Below are positions 13,184-21,271 of a stretch of 34,559 bases of DNA, one piece after another (the stretch's first letter is position 1; each line of letters opens with the position of its first letter). Source of the stretch: Falsiroseomonas tokyonensis (GTDB lineage: Bacteria; Pseudomonadota; Alphaproteobacteria; Acetobacterales; Acetobacteraceae); contig NZ_JAFNJS010000017.1 in the NCBI RefSeq assembly GCF_019024325.1, positions 1-34,559 of the forward strand. The letters are read 5' to 3'. The translations under genes and the position numbers were made by a program. Below the pieces are notes generated by a model. It was not told the DNA's origin. It did no database searches and worked only from the letters and a program-made list of their open reading frames with translations.

Positions 13184-13819
13184 ATGATCCTCGTCGTCGG
13201 CAACACCAAGGGCGGGGTCGGCAAGACCACCCTCGCGGTCAACCTAGCGATCGCGCGCGCCCTCGCCGGCCGCGACGTGCTGCTGGTGGACGGCGACGAG
13301 CAGGCGACCGCCATCGGCTTCACCGAGCTCCGCACCGAAAAACTCGGCGCGCCCGGCTATACCGCCGTCTCCCTGCAGGGCGCAGCCATCCGCACCCAAA
13401 CCCGGCAGCTTGCCCCGAAGTACGCGGATGTGGTGATCGACGTCGGCGGCCGGGATACCGGCAGCCTGCGCGCGGCCCTCACCGTCGCCGACACGGTGCT
13501 GATCCCGGTGCAGCCACGCAGCTTCGATCTCTGGGCGATCGACAACATCGCGGCCCTGGTGCGGGAGGCCCGGGAGATCAACGACCGGCTCCGCGCCGTC
13601 GTGGTGCTCAACGCTGCCGACGCGCAGGGCGCCGACAACGACGCCGCCGCCGATGCGCTCAGGGAGACAGACGGGCTCGAGTACCTCCTGACCCTGATCG
13701 GCCGCTGCAAGGCCTTCCCGAACGCCGCTGCCGCCGGCCGCTCGGTGCTGGAGCTGACGCTGCGCGACGCGAAGGCTGCACAGGAGCTTGCGGCCGTGGT
13801 CAAAGCAGTGTTTGTATAG
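13184..13819 (+). CDS. parA: ParA-family partition ATPase
   Basis: A 211-residue ParA of the short (type Ib, VirC1-like) kind without an N-terminal HTH. The deviant Walker A is KGGVGKTT at residues 9-16 (VVGNTKGGVGKTTLAVNLAI). Others are DGDEQATA, the VVIDVGGRD switch II/Walker B region, and VLIPVQPRSFDLWA. It should form ATP-dependent patterns on the nucleoid that separate plasmid copies. The ATG at 13184 follows GGAG by six bases. An upstream in-frame start at 13121 would place the operator inside the gene. The next gene starts 25 bases on and supplies the centromere-binding partner. Confidence 0.93.
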   Translation: MILVVGNTKGGVGKTTLAVNLAIARALAGRDVLLVDGDEQATAIGFTELRTEKLGAPGYTAVSLQGAAIRTQTRQLAPKYADVVIDVGGRDTGSLRAALTVADTVLIPVQPRSFDLWAIDNIAALVREAREINDRLRAVVVLNAADAQGADNDAAADALRETDGLEYLLTLIGRCKAFPNAAAAGRSVLELTLRDAKAAQELAAVVKAVFV

Positions 13820-13846
13820 CGTAGCGAGATCGGAGCGACATCGGAT
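13814..13846 (+). promoter_or_regulatory. Repeat element GTATAGCG/AGCGA/ATCGGAG at the parA end
   Basis: GTATAGCG, then AGCGA one base later, then ATCGGAG one base later span 13814-13835. The second half is followed in tandem by GCGACATCGGAT (13835-13846). The 22-bp unit recurs at 17987-18008 with 20 identical bases, and its right half at 13166-13177. Such short direct repeats suit a ribbon-helix-helix protein. It also contains the ribosome site of the next gene. Confidence 0.45.
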
Positions 13847-14108
13847 GGCCATCGCACGTAGGCCGAACAGCAATCGCCCCCCAGCCCCACCGGCCGCTCA
13901 GGAGCGGGCGGCGGAGGCGTTCATTCAGGGCGCGGCGAAGGCCGCTGCGGCTGACTCGGAGCCGGGCGCGCGCAAGACGCCGATCATGCTCCGCTTTGAC
14001 GCCACGCTGCTGCGGCGCGTCGATAGCGCGGCGAAGCGCCGCGGCATCAGCCGAAGCGCCTGGATCGCTTTCAAGGTGAGCGAGGCGCTTGACGCGGAGG
14101 AGGCCTGA
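13845..14108 (+). CDS. Ribbon-helix-helix partner of ParA (centromere-binding type)
   Basis: An 87-residue basic protein with a flexible Pro/Ala-rich N-terminus (to about residue 40) and a C-terminal ribbon-helix-helix: KTPIMLRFDATLLRRVDSAA then KRRGISRSAWIAFKVSEAL. Strand MLRFD and helices RRVDSAAKRR and SRSAWIAFKV are clear. In short-ParA systems a protein of this size and fold binds repeats at the centromere and represses the operon. The start chosen is ATG 13845. The stop is one base before the repA GTG, so the three genes par-rhh-rep form one unit. Confidence 0.82.
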   Translation: MAIARRPNSNRPPAPPAAQERAAEAFIQGAAKAAAADSEPGARKTPIMLRFDATLLRRVDSAAKRRGISRSAWIAFKVSEALDAEEA

Positions 14109-14109
14109 C

Positions 14110-15060
14110 GTGGTGGCGCCGGGGAAGGCTCCTGCGAAGGCCGACCGCGCCGCACCTCGCGGCGAGAGCCAGCTCGATCTCTTCGCGGCGCTGCCCGGCG
14201 ACCTGCCGACCCACGACCAGATGGAGATGATGGAGCGGCCCTTTTTCAGCCTCTCCAAGGGTAAGCGCACCGAACCCATCGACTACTGCGTCCGCAACGG
14301 CACCACTGAGATTCGCGTCCGGGTCACCGCCAATGCCGAGACCGGTATGGCCACCATCTGGGATGCAGACATCCTTATCTGGGCGGCAAGCCAGGTTCGC
14401 GAGGCGATGACTCGCGGCGTGCCCACCTCGCGCCGCTTCCGCGTCAGCCTCTATGAGCTGCTCCGCGCAATTGGCCGGCCGACTGGTGGGGCGGAGTATG
14501 GCCGCATCGTCGAGGCGCTGCGGCGCCTCAAGGGCACCGTCATTGAGACGACGATCCGCCAGAAGGGGACGCGACCCCAGGGCTTCGGCTGGATCGAGGA
14601 GTGGTCGGCGCCGACCGACGAGGAGGGGCGGTCGCTTGGCATTGAGTTCACTATCGCAGAATGGCTCTACCAGGGCATCTGCGACGACAAGCTCGTGCTC
14701 TCCATCGACCGCGAGTACTTCGCCCTTACCGGCGGGATAGAGCGATGGCTCTACCGCGTGGTGCGCAAGCACGGCGGCCACCAGGGCGGCGGCTGGGGCT
14801 TCACGATGGCCCAGCTCCACCACAAGTCGGGCTCGACGCGCCGGCTCGCCGACTTCGCGAAAGACGTGCGCAAGGTTGTCGAGCGGCAGCGCCTCCCGGG
14901 CTATTGGCTGGAACTTTACCGCACAGAAGGCAGCGAGGAGGCCTTGCGCTTCTCGGCGCGCGCCCTGCTGCCGACCGACCATCCCGGCTACGCGCCGAAG
15001 CGCCTGCCGCGGCTGCGCGTAGCCGCACGGCGCGAGCCCGGGACGACGGCGCCCGAGTAA
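14110..15060 (+). CDS. repA: Replication initiator protein A (RepA)
   Basis: A 316-residue initiator of the RPA (replication initiator protein A) family common on alphaproteobacterial plasmids. Recognisable stretches are QLDLFAALPGDLPTHDQMEM, then MMERPFFSLSKGKRTEPIDY, ATIWDADILIWAASQ, and LYRVVRKHGGHQGGGWGFTM near the end of the winged-helix region. It should bind the iterons at 15072-15432 just downstream and open the origin. The GTG start at 14110 has GGAGGAGG six bases ahead. GTG 14113 is possible, and TTG 14089 is rejected because it lies in the preceding gene. The iterons next to the 3-prime end imply copy control by initiator handcuffing or titration. Confidence 0.93.
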   Translation: MVAPGKAPAKADRAAPRGESQLDLFAALPGDLPTHDQMEMMERPFFSLSKGKRTEPIDYCVRNGTTEIRVRVTANAETGMATIWDADILIWAASQVREAMTRGVPTSRRFRVSLYELLRAIGRPTGGAEYGRIVEALRRLKGTVIETTIRQKGTRPQGFGWIEEWSAPTDEEGRSLGIEFTIAEWLYQGICDDKLVLSIDREYFALTGGIERWLYRVVRKHGGHQGGGWGFTMAQLHHKSGSTRRLADFAKDVRKVVERQRLPGYWLELYRTEGSEEALRFSARALLPTDHPGYAPKRLPRLRVAARREPGTTAPE

Positions 15061-15071
15061 CCCTGCGCAGG

Positions 15072-15432
15072 GTGCGATAGCCCGATAGGACAGGCGGCGG
15101 CGACGGCCACGGAGCCAGAAAGGCCCGGGTGGGGCGCGATAGCCCGATAAAAAGGGGCCGGATGGTCCACTGCTGTTCCGAATTACGTCGGGGAGCGCCT
15201 GCATATCGGGCGATCACGCCCCGGAACGGGGGTTTGGACCGTCTTGCGAACCAATCCCGCTCAACCAGAAACCCTGCGGCCGCGAACATCGGGCTATCAC
15301 GCCCCGGAACAGAGCAACTACCGGGTTCCGAACTTGTGGACAGTCGAAAGGCAGAGCTGTGAGTCATATCGGGCGATCACGCCCCCGCGACGACGGGCTA
15401 TCGCGCCCGCCTTGCCCGGGCTTTCACGCCCC
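15072..15432. repeat. Origin iterons (seven copies)
   Basis: The consensus is ATCGGGCTATCACGCCCC. Direct copies: 15205-15222, 15288-15305, 15368-15385, and weaker ones at 15392-15409 and 15415-15432. Inverted copies: 15072-15088 and 15131-15148. Copies 3 and 4 extend the match by five more bases (GGAAC). Spacings of 83 and 80 bp between copies 3, 4 and 5, and 24 and 23 bp between 5, 6 and 7, are near whole helical turns. Confidence 0.85.
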
Positions 15433-15469
15433 GAGTCTCGGCAGAAAACTCAGCCAGGTCAAAGGGATC

Positions 15470-15540
15470 GGGAGTCCGTAATATCCTTAATCCTACTTAC
15501 GTAGACTCTCTTTAAGGAAAGCCGCCTGTGGATAACTGAC
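15470..15540. other. oriV unwinding segment and DnaA box
   Basis: An A+T-rich stretch (about 15474-15519) contains TTAATCCTACTTACGTAGAC and TTTAAGGAAA, unlike the surrounding DNA. It is followed by TGTGGATAA (15527-15535), a perfect DnaA box on the minus strand. Beside the iterons this is the expected layout of a theta-type origin. A second, imperfect box-like TGTGGACA lies near 15337. Confidence 0.78.
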
Positions 15541-15600
15541 GCCGGCTGCACTCGGCCCGAAGGAAGAGGCTTAGGAAGGGGTGCCAGTGAGACGGGCAAG

Positions 15601-16107
15601 CTACCGACCAGCAGGTGCGATCCAGAGGGGCGGGAGAGTACAGGCCCGACCGCCGCCATAATCATAGGCGGTCCGCTCGCAGTGCCGGCGGAGAGCGGCA
15701 GCGTCGTTCAACTCAGCGACCGAGGCGAGGAAGGAGGCACCCGCTGTCCCCGCGGCCCTCACTGTGCCGTCCCAGCGCCCGACGCCATAGCCCCCACCGA
15801 GCAGCAGCAGGGCAGCCAGGCCAAGGAAGGCCGACGTCCGCAGGTCGATCCTCCGGGCCAGGGACGCCATTTCCCGCTCGGCCCCGGCAGCGGCGGCCTC
15901 AGTCACCTTCCGAACCAAATCGCGCTCGCCGTCCGGCGTCAGTCCCCGCGCGCCGCCCGCGGCCTCTCGGGCTGCCGAGGCTGCCTCAAAGGTCGCCAGC
16001 AGGGCAGCGCGCAGCGGGCTGTCAGGGCGCATGCCTGCCCGCTCGCACCAGCCACGGACGTCGTCAGGCGTAGGCACTGGTGGGGCAAGGGAGGGAGCCA
16101 CTGCCAT
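15601..16107 (-). CDS. TraM-like membrane protein of the transfer operon
   Basis: A 168-residue protein: a soluble N-terminal half (DDVRGWCERAGMRPDSPLRA), a charged helical part, one membrane helix around residues 95-113 (SAFLGLAALLLLGGGYGVG) and a short Cys-containing C-terminus (RHCERTAYDYGGGRACTLPP). I see no enzyme motif. It is the last gene of a three-gene leftward set whose sizes and order match IncP traK-traL-traM, where TraM also carries a membrane segment. Identity rests on position and size, not on recognised similarity. The ATG 16107 overlaps a 23-codon frame (TGATG); GTG 16110 is an alternative. Confidence 0.7.
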   Translation of the reverse strand: MAVAPSLAPPVPTPDDVRGWCERAGMRPDSPLRAALLATFEAASAAREAAGGARGLTPDGERDLVRKVTEAAAAGAEREMASLARRIDLRTSAFLGLAALLLLGGGYGVGRWDGTVRAAGTAGASFLASVAELNDAAALRRHCERTAYDYGGGRACTLPPLWIAPAGR

Positions 16108-16178
16108 CACGGCAGCCAGGCAGCTGCGCCGGCATCGGCGCGTCGCTTCTCGAGGTCGGCCAGCCAGTCCTCGACCAT
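16107..16178 (-). CDS. Possible 23-residue peptide coupled to the TraM-like gene
   Basis: It reads MVEDWLADLEKRRADAGAAA then WLP. It fills the only gap between the ATPase gene and the TraM-like gene, and its TGA overlaps the next ATG (TGATG). The natural helical composition and the overlap make it plausible as a leader peptide that couples translation. There is no further evidence. Confidence 0.3.
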   Translation of the reverse strand: MVEDWLADLEKRRADAGAAAWLP

Positions 16179-16181
16179 GAA

Positions 16182-16877
16182 CTACTCTACAGGGTCGAGC
16201 GGGTTGGTGCCGTCGCCGGCCGCCGCGGCGTAGAGACCGAGGCCACGCTGGCGCAGTAGGTCCATACAGGCGAGGCGGTGCATCAGGACCGGCACCGCGC
16301 CTCCGTCATCGACCATCTCACGGAACCCGGGATGCTCCAGCGTGCGCTCGAAGGCGCCGATGACGGTGCGGCCCTCGCGGATGACGCCCTCGTTCAGCAC
16401 GAGCAGCGTCCGCTTCGGCCGGAAGTAACCCGACTCCCAGATCGACAGCACATGCCGCAGGTCCTCTTCCTCCGGGCCGAGAAAGTAGAGGGCGAGGGGC
16501 TCAATCCCGCGCCGGTCGCAGAACTCCACGAGGCGCAGGTCCCGGCCGTACTCCTGCAGCACCCGATCGCCGCCGCCGAGGTCAAGCACCGCCGAGCGGC
16601 GCTCCTTCACCATCCGGTTCAGCACGCTCGTCAGCCAGGCCTTTACGTCAGGCAACTCCTCGGTCGGCGGATGCGTCGCGCCGTCGAACATGCCGGCGAG
16701 GGTGCGGCTCCGCGGGTCGCCGTCCGCCACGATCACCTCGCGGCCGGCGTTGCGCGCCCGCCAGACGAGCTCCGCCAGCCCGGTGGACTTGCCGCCGAAG
16801 CCGCGTCCGAGCCCGACCGCGAGAACCATCCCCGACGTCGGCTCGCCGGCCGGGCTGGCGCCATTCCCTTTACCCAT
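16182..16877 (-). CDS. TraL/ParA-like ATPase of the transfer region
   Basis: A 231-residue P-loop ATPase of the MinD/ParA-like kind. The Walker A is GRGFGGKST around Lys30 (VGLGRGFGGKSTGLAELVWR), followed by EVIVADGDPRSRTLAGMF and the Walker B-like AVLDLGGGDRVLQEYG. It lacks the second lysine (KGG) of true ParA. In IncP and related plasmids TraL-like ATPases of this size lie between traK and traM and assist conjugation, possibly by positioning the relaxosome or plasmid. The ATG 16877 has AAGGA six bases ahead and overlaps the previous stop by 8 bases. GTG 16892 would add five residues. Confidence 0.82.
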   Translation of the reverse strand: MGKGNGASPAGEPTSGMVLAVGLGRGFGGKSTGLAELVWRARNAGREVIVADGDPRSRTLAGMFDGATHPPTEELPDVKAWLTSVLNRMVKERRSAVLDLGGGDRVLQEYGRDLRLVEFCDRRGIEPLALYFLGPEEEDLRHVLSIWESGYFRPKRTLLVLNEGVIREGRTVIGAFERTLEHPGFREMVDDGGAVPVLMHRLACMDLLRQRGLGLYAAAAGDGTNPLDPVE

Positions 16878-17310
16878 CTGATTTCCTTCCACTACGCGCG
16901 TTCATCTCCGCCCTCAGCCTCGCCAAGGCGGCACCCGGGCCCGAAAGCGGCTCGGTCAGGCTTTGTGGTGGCGGCGTCGGTGCCGGCCTGGACACAGGCA
17001 TCACCGCCGGCTTCGGGGGCTTTTCGGCGGCTCGCTTCTCCCTGAAAGCGACTACGTCCCGCCTTACCCGCCACCAGGTGTGGCGCACCGTCTCCGGCGC
17101 GATCGGCCCACCATCCGAGGCAGTCATGCCGAGGCGCGCAAAGCCCTCGGCGAGCGTGCGCCACTCCGGCCTCGTCTCCTCGAGAAGGGACGCGAAGGTT
17201 TCGTGCCGGGCCCGGAGCCAGCGGTACAGCGGTGAGCGTGTGATACCGGGCTTGGCCCTCGCGAGCTCCGCCAGCTGCTGCATCTCGGTGTCGGATCGCT
17301 TTGGCCTCAT
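16870..17310 (-). CDS. TraK-like protein beside the predicted oriT
   Basis: A 146-residue basic protein. The N-terminal part (MRPKRSDTEMQQLAELARAK) and the middle (RSPLYRWLRARHETFASLLE, ETVRHTWWRVRRDVVAFREK) are helical and rich in Arg, compatible with DNA binding. The C-terminus is Pro-rich and then basic. I do not recognise a named domain. By order and size it corresponds to IncP TraK, which binds oriT, and it lies directly next to the region between the two divergent transfer units. The ATG 17310 was chosen; GTG 17316 is in frame. Confidence 0.68.
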   Translation of the reverse strand: MRPKRSDTEMQQLAELARAKPGITRSPLYRWLRARHETFASLLEETRPEWRTLAEGFARLGMTASDGGPIAPETVRHTWWRVRRDVVAFREKRAAEKPPKPAVMPVSRPAPTPPPQSLTEPLSGPGAALARLRAEMNARSGRKSDG

Positions 17311-17492
17311 GGACACTCAGCATGCGCGAGAGCGATCGCAACGACACACGCGAGACGTGTAACTCCCGTGGATGTGAATCGCGCCAGTCGTGGAGGCAGG
17401 TGTGTGATGTCCGTGGACAGAAACAACCATAGCAGACCAAGGCATTGACCAATGCGGTTGGCGCCTTCAGCGCAAGGCAGCGGAGGAGCACC
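17311..17492. promoter_or_regulatory. Intergenic region between divergent transfer units (likely oriT)
   Basis: The TraK-like operon runs left and the relaxase operon runs right from this 180-bp gap, the usual place for oriT. It has an inverted pair ACACG-CGAGA-CGTGT (17346-17360) and is less G+C-rich near 17410-17450 (AACAACCATAGCAGACCA). I cannot identify the nic site from sequence. Confidence 0.45.
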
Positions 17493-17783
17493 ATGGCAGC
17501 GACAGCCCACGACGATGACCGCCTCGCGCGCCTCGAAGAGACACAGGACGCCCTGGTGCGCGGCGTGGCCCAAATGAACGAGACGCTCGCCACGCACACG
17601 GCCATGCTGGAGCGGATCCTGCTGGCGGCAGCCGACGAGGCGCCCGGAGGCGGCGACCTGGCCGAGGCGCTGCGCGACATTGCAACAGCGCTGGCCGCGC
17701 AAGAGGCGGTCCTGGCACGGTTGGATGCACGGCTCGGCGTATTGCCCGGTCAGATCGCCGAAGCCGTCGCCACGGCGACCTGA
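17493..17783 (+). CDS. Small coiled-coil protein preceding the relaxase
   Basis: A 96-residue acidic protein dominated by heptad-like helices: RLARLEETQDALVRGVAQMN, ETLATHTAMLERILLAAAD, and EALRDIATALAAQEAVLARL. It should form a coiled coil. GGAGGAG lies just ahead of the ATG, and the relaxase GTG follows the stop by 9 bases, so the two are co-transcribed. The position suggests a relaxosome accessory factor. I know no named family. An upstream in-frame start at 17445 lacks a ribosome site. Confidence 0.72.
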   Translation: MAATAHDDDRLARLEETQDALVRGVAQMNETLATHTAMLERILLAAADEAPGGGDLAEALRDIATALAAQEAVLARLDARLGVLPGQIAEAVATAT

Positions 17784-17792
17784 GCGCCCGCC

Positions 17793-20700
17793 GTGCTCAC
17801 CTACTCCACCATCGCCGGCGGCCAGCCCGCGAACACGGCGGCGATGACGAACCACCTCCTGACCCAGACGCTGCCGCGCGAGGTGGCTGACCTTGCGCGC
17901 TACTACACGCGGGGCATGGAATGGGGCTCGGCCGAGGATCGCGCCGTGGCCAACTTGGCCGAGGGTGTAAGTAAAGAGCAGCTTTCGTATAGCGAAGCGA
18001 TATCGGAGTTGATGCTCCGGCATGCCGACCGGGGCGCCAACCCTGATGACGAGGAAGCACGGCTCAGCGAGCGCCTCGCGCTGGCCTTGGAGCGGCGCGA
18101 CTTCGAGGCGGCCTACGGGCCGGCCGTGGCGGAGCCGCGCCGGGACATGCACCCCCTCGTCTCGCGTGGCCTCAGGCTGGATCCGGACCGCGGCGTGAGG
18201 CGGGAGGAGATCAACGCGCTGCTTGCCGGCCGCCGCGCCGACGGGGAGGAGATCGAGGGCAAGCGCTACGCATCGGCGCGGCAGGTCACGGACCGGCGCA
18301 CGGGCGAAGTGAAGGATCTCACCCCAATCGGCTCCGTCGACTTCTGCCTTACCCCAGACAAGTCCGTTTCGGTCGCCTGGGCCTTTGCCCGGCCCACCGA
18401 GCAGGCCTCGATCTACGTTGCGCACCGCGACGCCGCGGCCGAGGCACTGGCCGTCATCGAGGGGCGTATCGGGCAGGCCAGGAAGGGCAACGGGGGCCGA
18501 GACGGCGCCGACCCTGGCCACATCGCCTGGATCGCCTTCGACCACTACACTTCGCGGCCGACCCTCTGGACCTCCCGGCAGGAGGATGGCCGGACCGTCA
18601 CCGAGAGCGTGGCCGTGCAGGTCGCCGGCGACCCGGACCTGCACACCCACTTCACCGTGCCGAACGCGGTGTTCTGCGAGAACGGCCGTGTCGGCTCGCT
18701 CGACCTCGACCGGCTCGATGGACTGATCAAGGAGGCTGGCGCTCTCTACCAGGCGCATCTCGCCGCAAACCTCCGCCGGCTGGGCGCGGAAGTGGTGCTG
18801 GACGACCGCACTGGCATGGCGCGCCTCGCGGCGATCCCTGACCACGTCCGGGACCACTTCTCGAAGCGCACCCTCGGCGGCGAGGAGGCGGCGCGGGCCT
18901 TCGCAAAGACCCTCGGCCTGGACTGGGACGCCCTGCCGCCGGAGCGCCGCACAGGCCTTCTGAAGGCCGGCGTGCAGGGGATGCCAGCCGGGCTCGATGT
19001 CGAAACCCGCGCGAAGCTCAAGAAGGACGACGTGGCGAACTTTGCCGACTGGCGTCGTCAGGCGGGCGAGCTCGGCTGGGAGTATGGCGGCATCGAGGGG
19101 CCGCCCCGGGAGGGACCAGCCGCGACCCGCGAGGAGCGCCTCGCGCAGGCCTACGAAGCGGCGCTGCCCTGGCTGGAGCGGGAGCTCGACCGCCGCGCCG
19201 TCGTCTCCGGGGCCGACGCGCGGACGGCCGCGACCCGCGGCCTCATTGCCGCCGGCATCGAGGAGACTGCCGACGTCGGCCGGGTGACCGCGCTGTTCCG
19301 GAGCGAAGGTGTCCGCCAGTACGGCGAGGCGACGGCGCTGGTCTGGGGCCGGGCCGGTGAGCGCGGCGAGGTCGGCATCACCACGGCTCTGCACGCTTCT
19401 GACGAGGTGGAGTTCATTCGGCTTGCCCGCAGCGCCGCTGCCGACCGTCGCGGTGCGCTCGGGGCAGGCGAGATCGCCGCCGCGGCCGAGCACGCCGGCC
19501 TCACCTTCGAGGGCGAGCACGGGGCGGCGCAGCGGCGCGCCATGCACTGCCTCGGCGAGGGCGGCCGGTTCGGCGTCGTGGTCGGGGCGTCCGGCAGCGG
19601 CAAGACCACGCTGCTTCAGCCCCTCGTGGCCGCCTGGACGGGGCAGGGGCGGGCGGTTCACGGCGTGGCGCTGGCCTGGCGGCAGGCCGACGACTTGGCC
19701 GACGCCGGCATCCCGCGCGGCAACGTTCGTGCGCTCAGCGTCTTCCTTGAGGCCGCAAAGGCGGACGGCATCGTACTCGACCGACGCTCCGTGGTGGTGG
19801 TGGACGAGCTCGGCCTGCTCGGCACCCGGCAGGGGCTCGAGCTGCTGCGTCTCCAGGAGGCCCGCGGCTTCCGCCTCGCCATGCTCGGCGACGATCGCCA
19901 GTGTCAGGCGATCGAGGCGGGGCCGATCGTCGACCTCGTCCGCCGCGCGCTCGGGCCCGAGGCGGTGCCGGAGATCCTCACCACGGTCCGGCAGCGGGCC
20001 GAGCGGGAGCGCGAGATCGCCGGTCACTGGCGCGAGGGCCGCGCGGCCGAGGCCCTTGCCATGAAGCGGGAGGATGGCACGGCCGAACTGGTGCCGGGCG
20101 GCACCCGCGAGGCGGTAGAGCGCGTCGCGGCCCTCGTCGGTGAGCGGCTCCGGGCGAATGCCGGCGACCCGGCCTACACGCTCACCGTCTCGGCGCCGAC
20201 GAACGCCGACGCGCACCGGCTGGGGGTTGCCATCCGTGAGGTGCGGCGCGGCCTCGGACAGATCGGGGAGGATCAGGTCCGTGTGGGAGCCGCCGATCGC
20301 GATGGGAACGCCTACGAGATGGCGCTCGCTCCCGGCGACCGGGTGCGGCTCTTCGCCAGCACCCGGGCGGAAGGGGAGGGGGGCAGCATTGGCCGCAACG
20401 GCTCGGTGCTCACCGTGCTCTCGGCCGACGCAAAAGGAATGCTCATGCGGAACGCCTCCGGCCGCGAGGGGCGGGTGGCCTGGTCCACCCTCGCCGACCG
20501 CGGCACGGGACGGGTGCGGCTGGCCTACGGCGAGGTGATGACCACCCACACCGCGCAGGGCTCGACGGCGACCGAGCACATCCACGCCCTGCCGGCCGGC
20601 ACAAAGGCGGTAACGGGCTTCGCGGCCTATGCCTCGGGCACGCGGCACCGCCGGACCTCCTGGCTGCTCGTCTCGGCTGGGGCGGAGCACGCCGAGGTGG

Positions 20701-21128
20701 TGCGACGCCGGCCGCTGAACGATGTTCGGCCGGTGGCCGAGGCCGACGCCTGGGCGAACGCGGCCCGCAACCTTGGCCGCCAGCCGCGGCAGGAGGGCGC
20801 GCTGGAGTTCCTCGCCCGCGCCGGCGAGGTCCGCCGCGGTGCCGCAAGGGCGCTGCGAGAGGGTGTGCGCCCCGCGGAACGGCGGGCGGAAATGGGGCTG
20901 CCAGAGACGACGCTCGGCGAGCGGCTGGCGCGGAACCGGCGCGACCGGATGGCGGCGCCACTGGTCGGGCGGCTGGCCGAGGCCGTCCGCGTCCAAGGGT
21001 CGCTCGTCGAGCGCCTCTCGCGCTTCGGTGCGGAGGTCACGGCGGCAGTGCGGGAGCGCTTCGCGCGGCTGCGCTCCTCGGCTCCGGACCGCGGCCATGA
21101 GGAGCGTTCCATGTCCTTGGATCGATGA
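17793..21128 (+). CDS. MobF-family (TrwC-type) conjugative relaxase-helicase
   Basis: A 1111-residue enzyme that nicks oriT and unwinds the transferred strand. The paired catalytic tyrosines are Tyr37-Tyr38 (DLARYYTRGMEW). The metal-binding histidines lie in FDHYTSRP (about residue 250) and DPDLHTHFTVPNAV (about 283-288). The C-terminal helicase has Walker A GASGSGKTTL near residue 600, Walker B VVVVDELGLLG near 670, and AYGEVMTTHTAQGSTA as motif VI-like. IGSVDFCLTPDKSVSVAWAF is a MobF hallmark. The GTG start keeps the alphaproteobacterial N-terminus (MLTYSTIAGGQP). Codons around residues 59-73 are oddly low in G+C, where a repeat element shared with the par operon lies. A long antisense open frame here is a shadow. 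Confidence 0.95.
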   Translation: MLTYSTIAGGQPANTAAMTNHLLTQTLPREVADLARYYTRGMEWGSAEDRAVANLAEGVSKEQLSYSEAISELMLRHADRGANPDDEEARLSERLALALERRDFEAAYGPAVAEPRRDMHPLVSRGLRLDPDRGVRREEINALLAGRRADGEEIEGKRYASARQVTDRRTGEVKDLTPIGSVDFCLTPDKSVSVAWAFARPTEQASIYVAHRDAAAEALAVIEGRIGQARKGNGGRDGADPGHIAWIAFDHYTSRPTLWTSRQEDGRTVTESVAVQVAGDPDLHTHFTVPNAVFCENGRVGSLDLDRLDGLIKEAGALYQAHLAANLRRLGAEVVLDDRTGMARLAAIPDHVRDHFSKRTLGGEEAARAFAKTLGLDWDALPPERRTGLLKAGVQGMPAGLDVETRAKLKKDDVANFADWRRQAGELGWEYGGIEGPPREGPAATREERLAQAYEAALPWLERELDRRAVVSGADARTAATRGLIAAGIEETADVGRVTALFRSEGVRQYGEATALVWGRAGERGEVGITTALHASDEVEFIRLARSAAADRRGALGAGEIAAAAEHAGLTFEGEHGAAQRRAMHCLGEGGRFGVVVGASGSGKTTLLQPLVAAWTGQGRAVHGVALAWRQADDLADAGIPRGNVRALSVFLEAAKADGIVLDRRSVVVVDELGLLGTRQGLELLRLQEARGFRLAMLGDDRQCQAIEAGPIVDLVRRALGPEAVPEILTTVRQRAEREREIAGHWREGRAAEALAMKREDGTAELVPGGTREAVERVAALVGERLRANAGDPAYTLTVSAPTNADAHRLGVAIREVRRGLGQIGEDQVRVGAADRDGNAYEMALAPGDRVRLFASTRAEGEGGSIGRNGSVLTVLSADAKGMLMRNASGREGRVAWSTLADRGTGRVRLAYGEVMTTHTAQGSTATEHIHALPAGTKAVTGFAAYASGTRHRRTSWLLVSAGAEHAEVVRRRPLNDVRPVAEADAWANAARNLGRQPRQEGALEFLARAGEVRRGAARALREGVRPAERRAEMGLPETTLGERLARNRRDRMAAPLVGRLAEAVRVQGSLVERLSRFGAEVTAAVRERFARLRSSAPDRGHEERSMSLDR
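17987..18008 (+). promoter_or_regulatory. par-operon repeat element inside the relaxase gene
   Basis: This 22-bp segment matches 13814-13835 at 20 positions (differences at 17995 and 18001), in the same orientation. It lies in an A+T-richer patch of the relaxase coding sequence. A protein that binds the par copy should bind this one too. Confidence 0.45.
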
Positions 21129-21271
21129 CCCAATGGCGTTGCAACATAACCAGTGCGCTGACCTTTGCGGCAGCAGCCTTGCCCGCCTGACCCTGTGCCG
21201 ATACGGTTGTCAGTGTCGTCTTGCTTTGGAGACGTTTTTGTCCGAGTTCGCTCACACCGCCTGATCCAGGC

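Noticed and set aside
15072-15432. Repeats considered as a CRISPR array
   Set aside because: The repeats are 18 bp, occur in both orientations with irregular spacings, and lie between a RepA gene and a DnaA box. They are origin iterons, and no cas genes are present.
17307-21098. 1263-codon open frame on the minus strand
   Set aside because: It is fully antisense to the relaxase gene, whose motifs are unambiguous. The translated composition is a Gly/Arg/His-rich shadow typical of G+C-rich DNA.
21037-21255. Minus-strand frame reading MSELGQKRLQ past the relaxase end
   Set aside because: It overlaps the relaxase 3-prime end. The first part looks natural, but no family is recognised and no ribosome site or partner gene is present.
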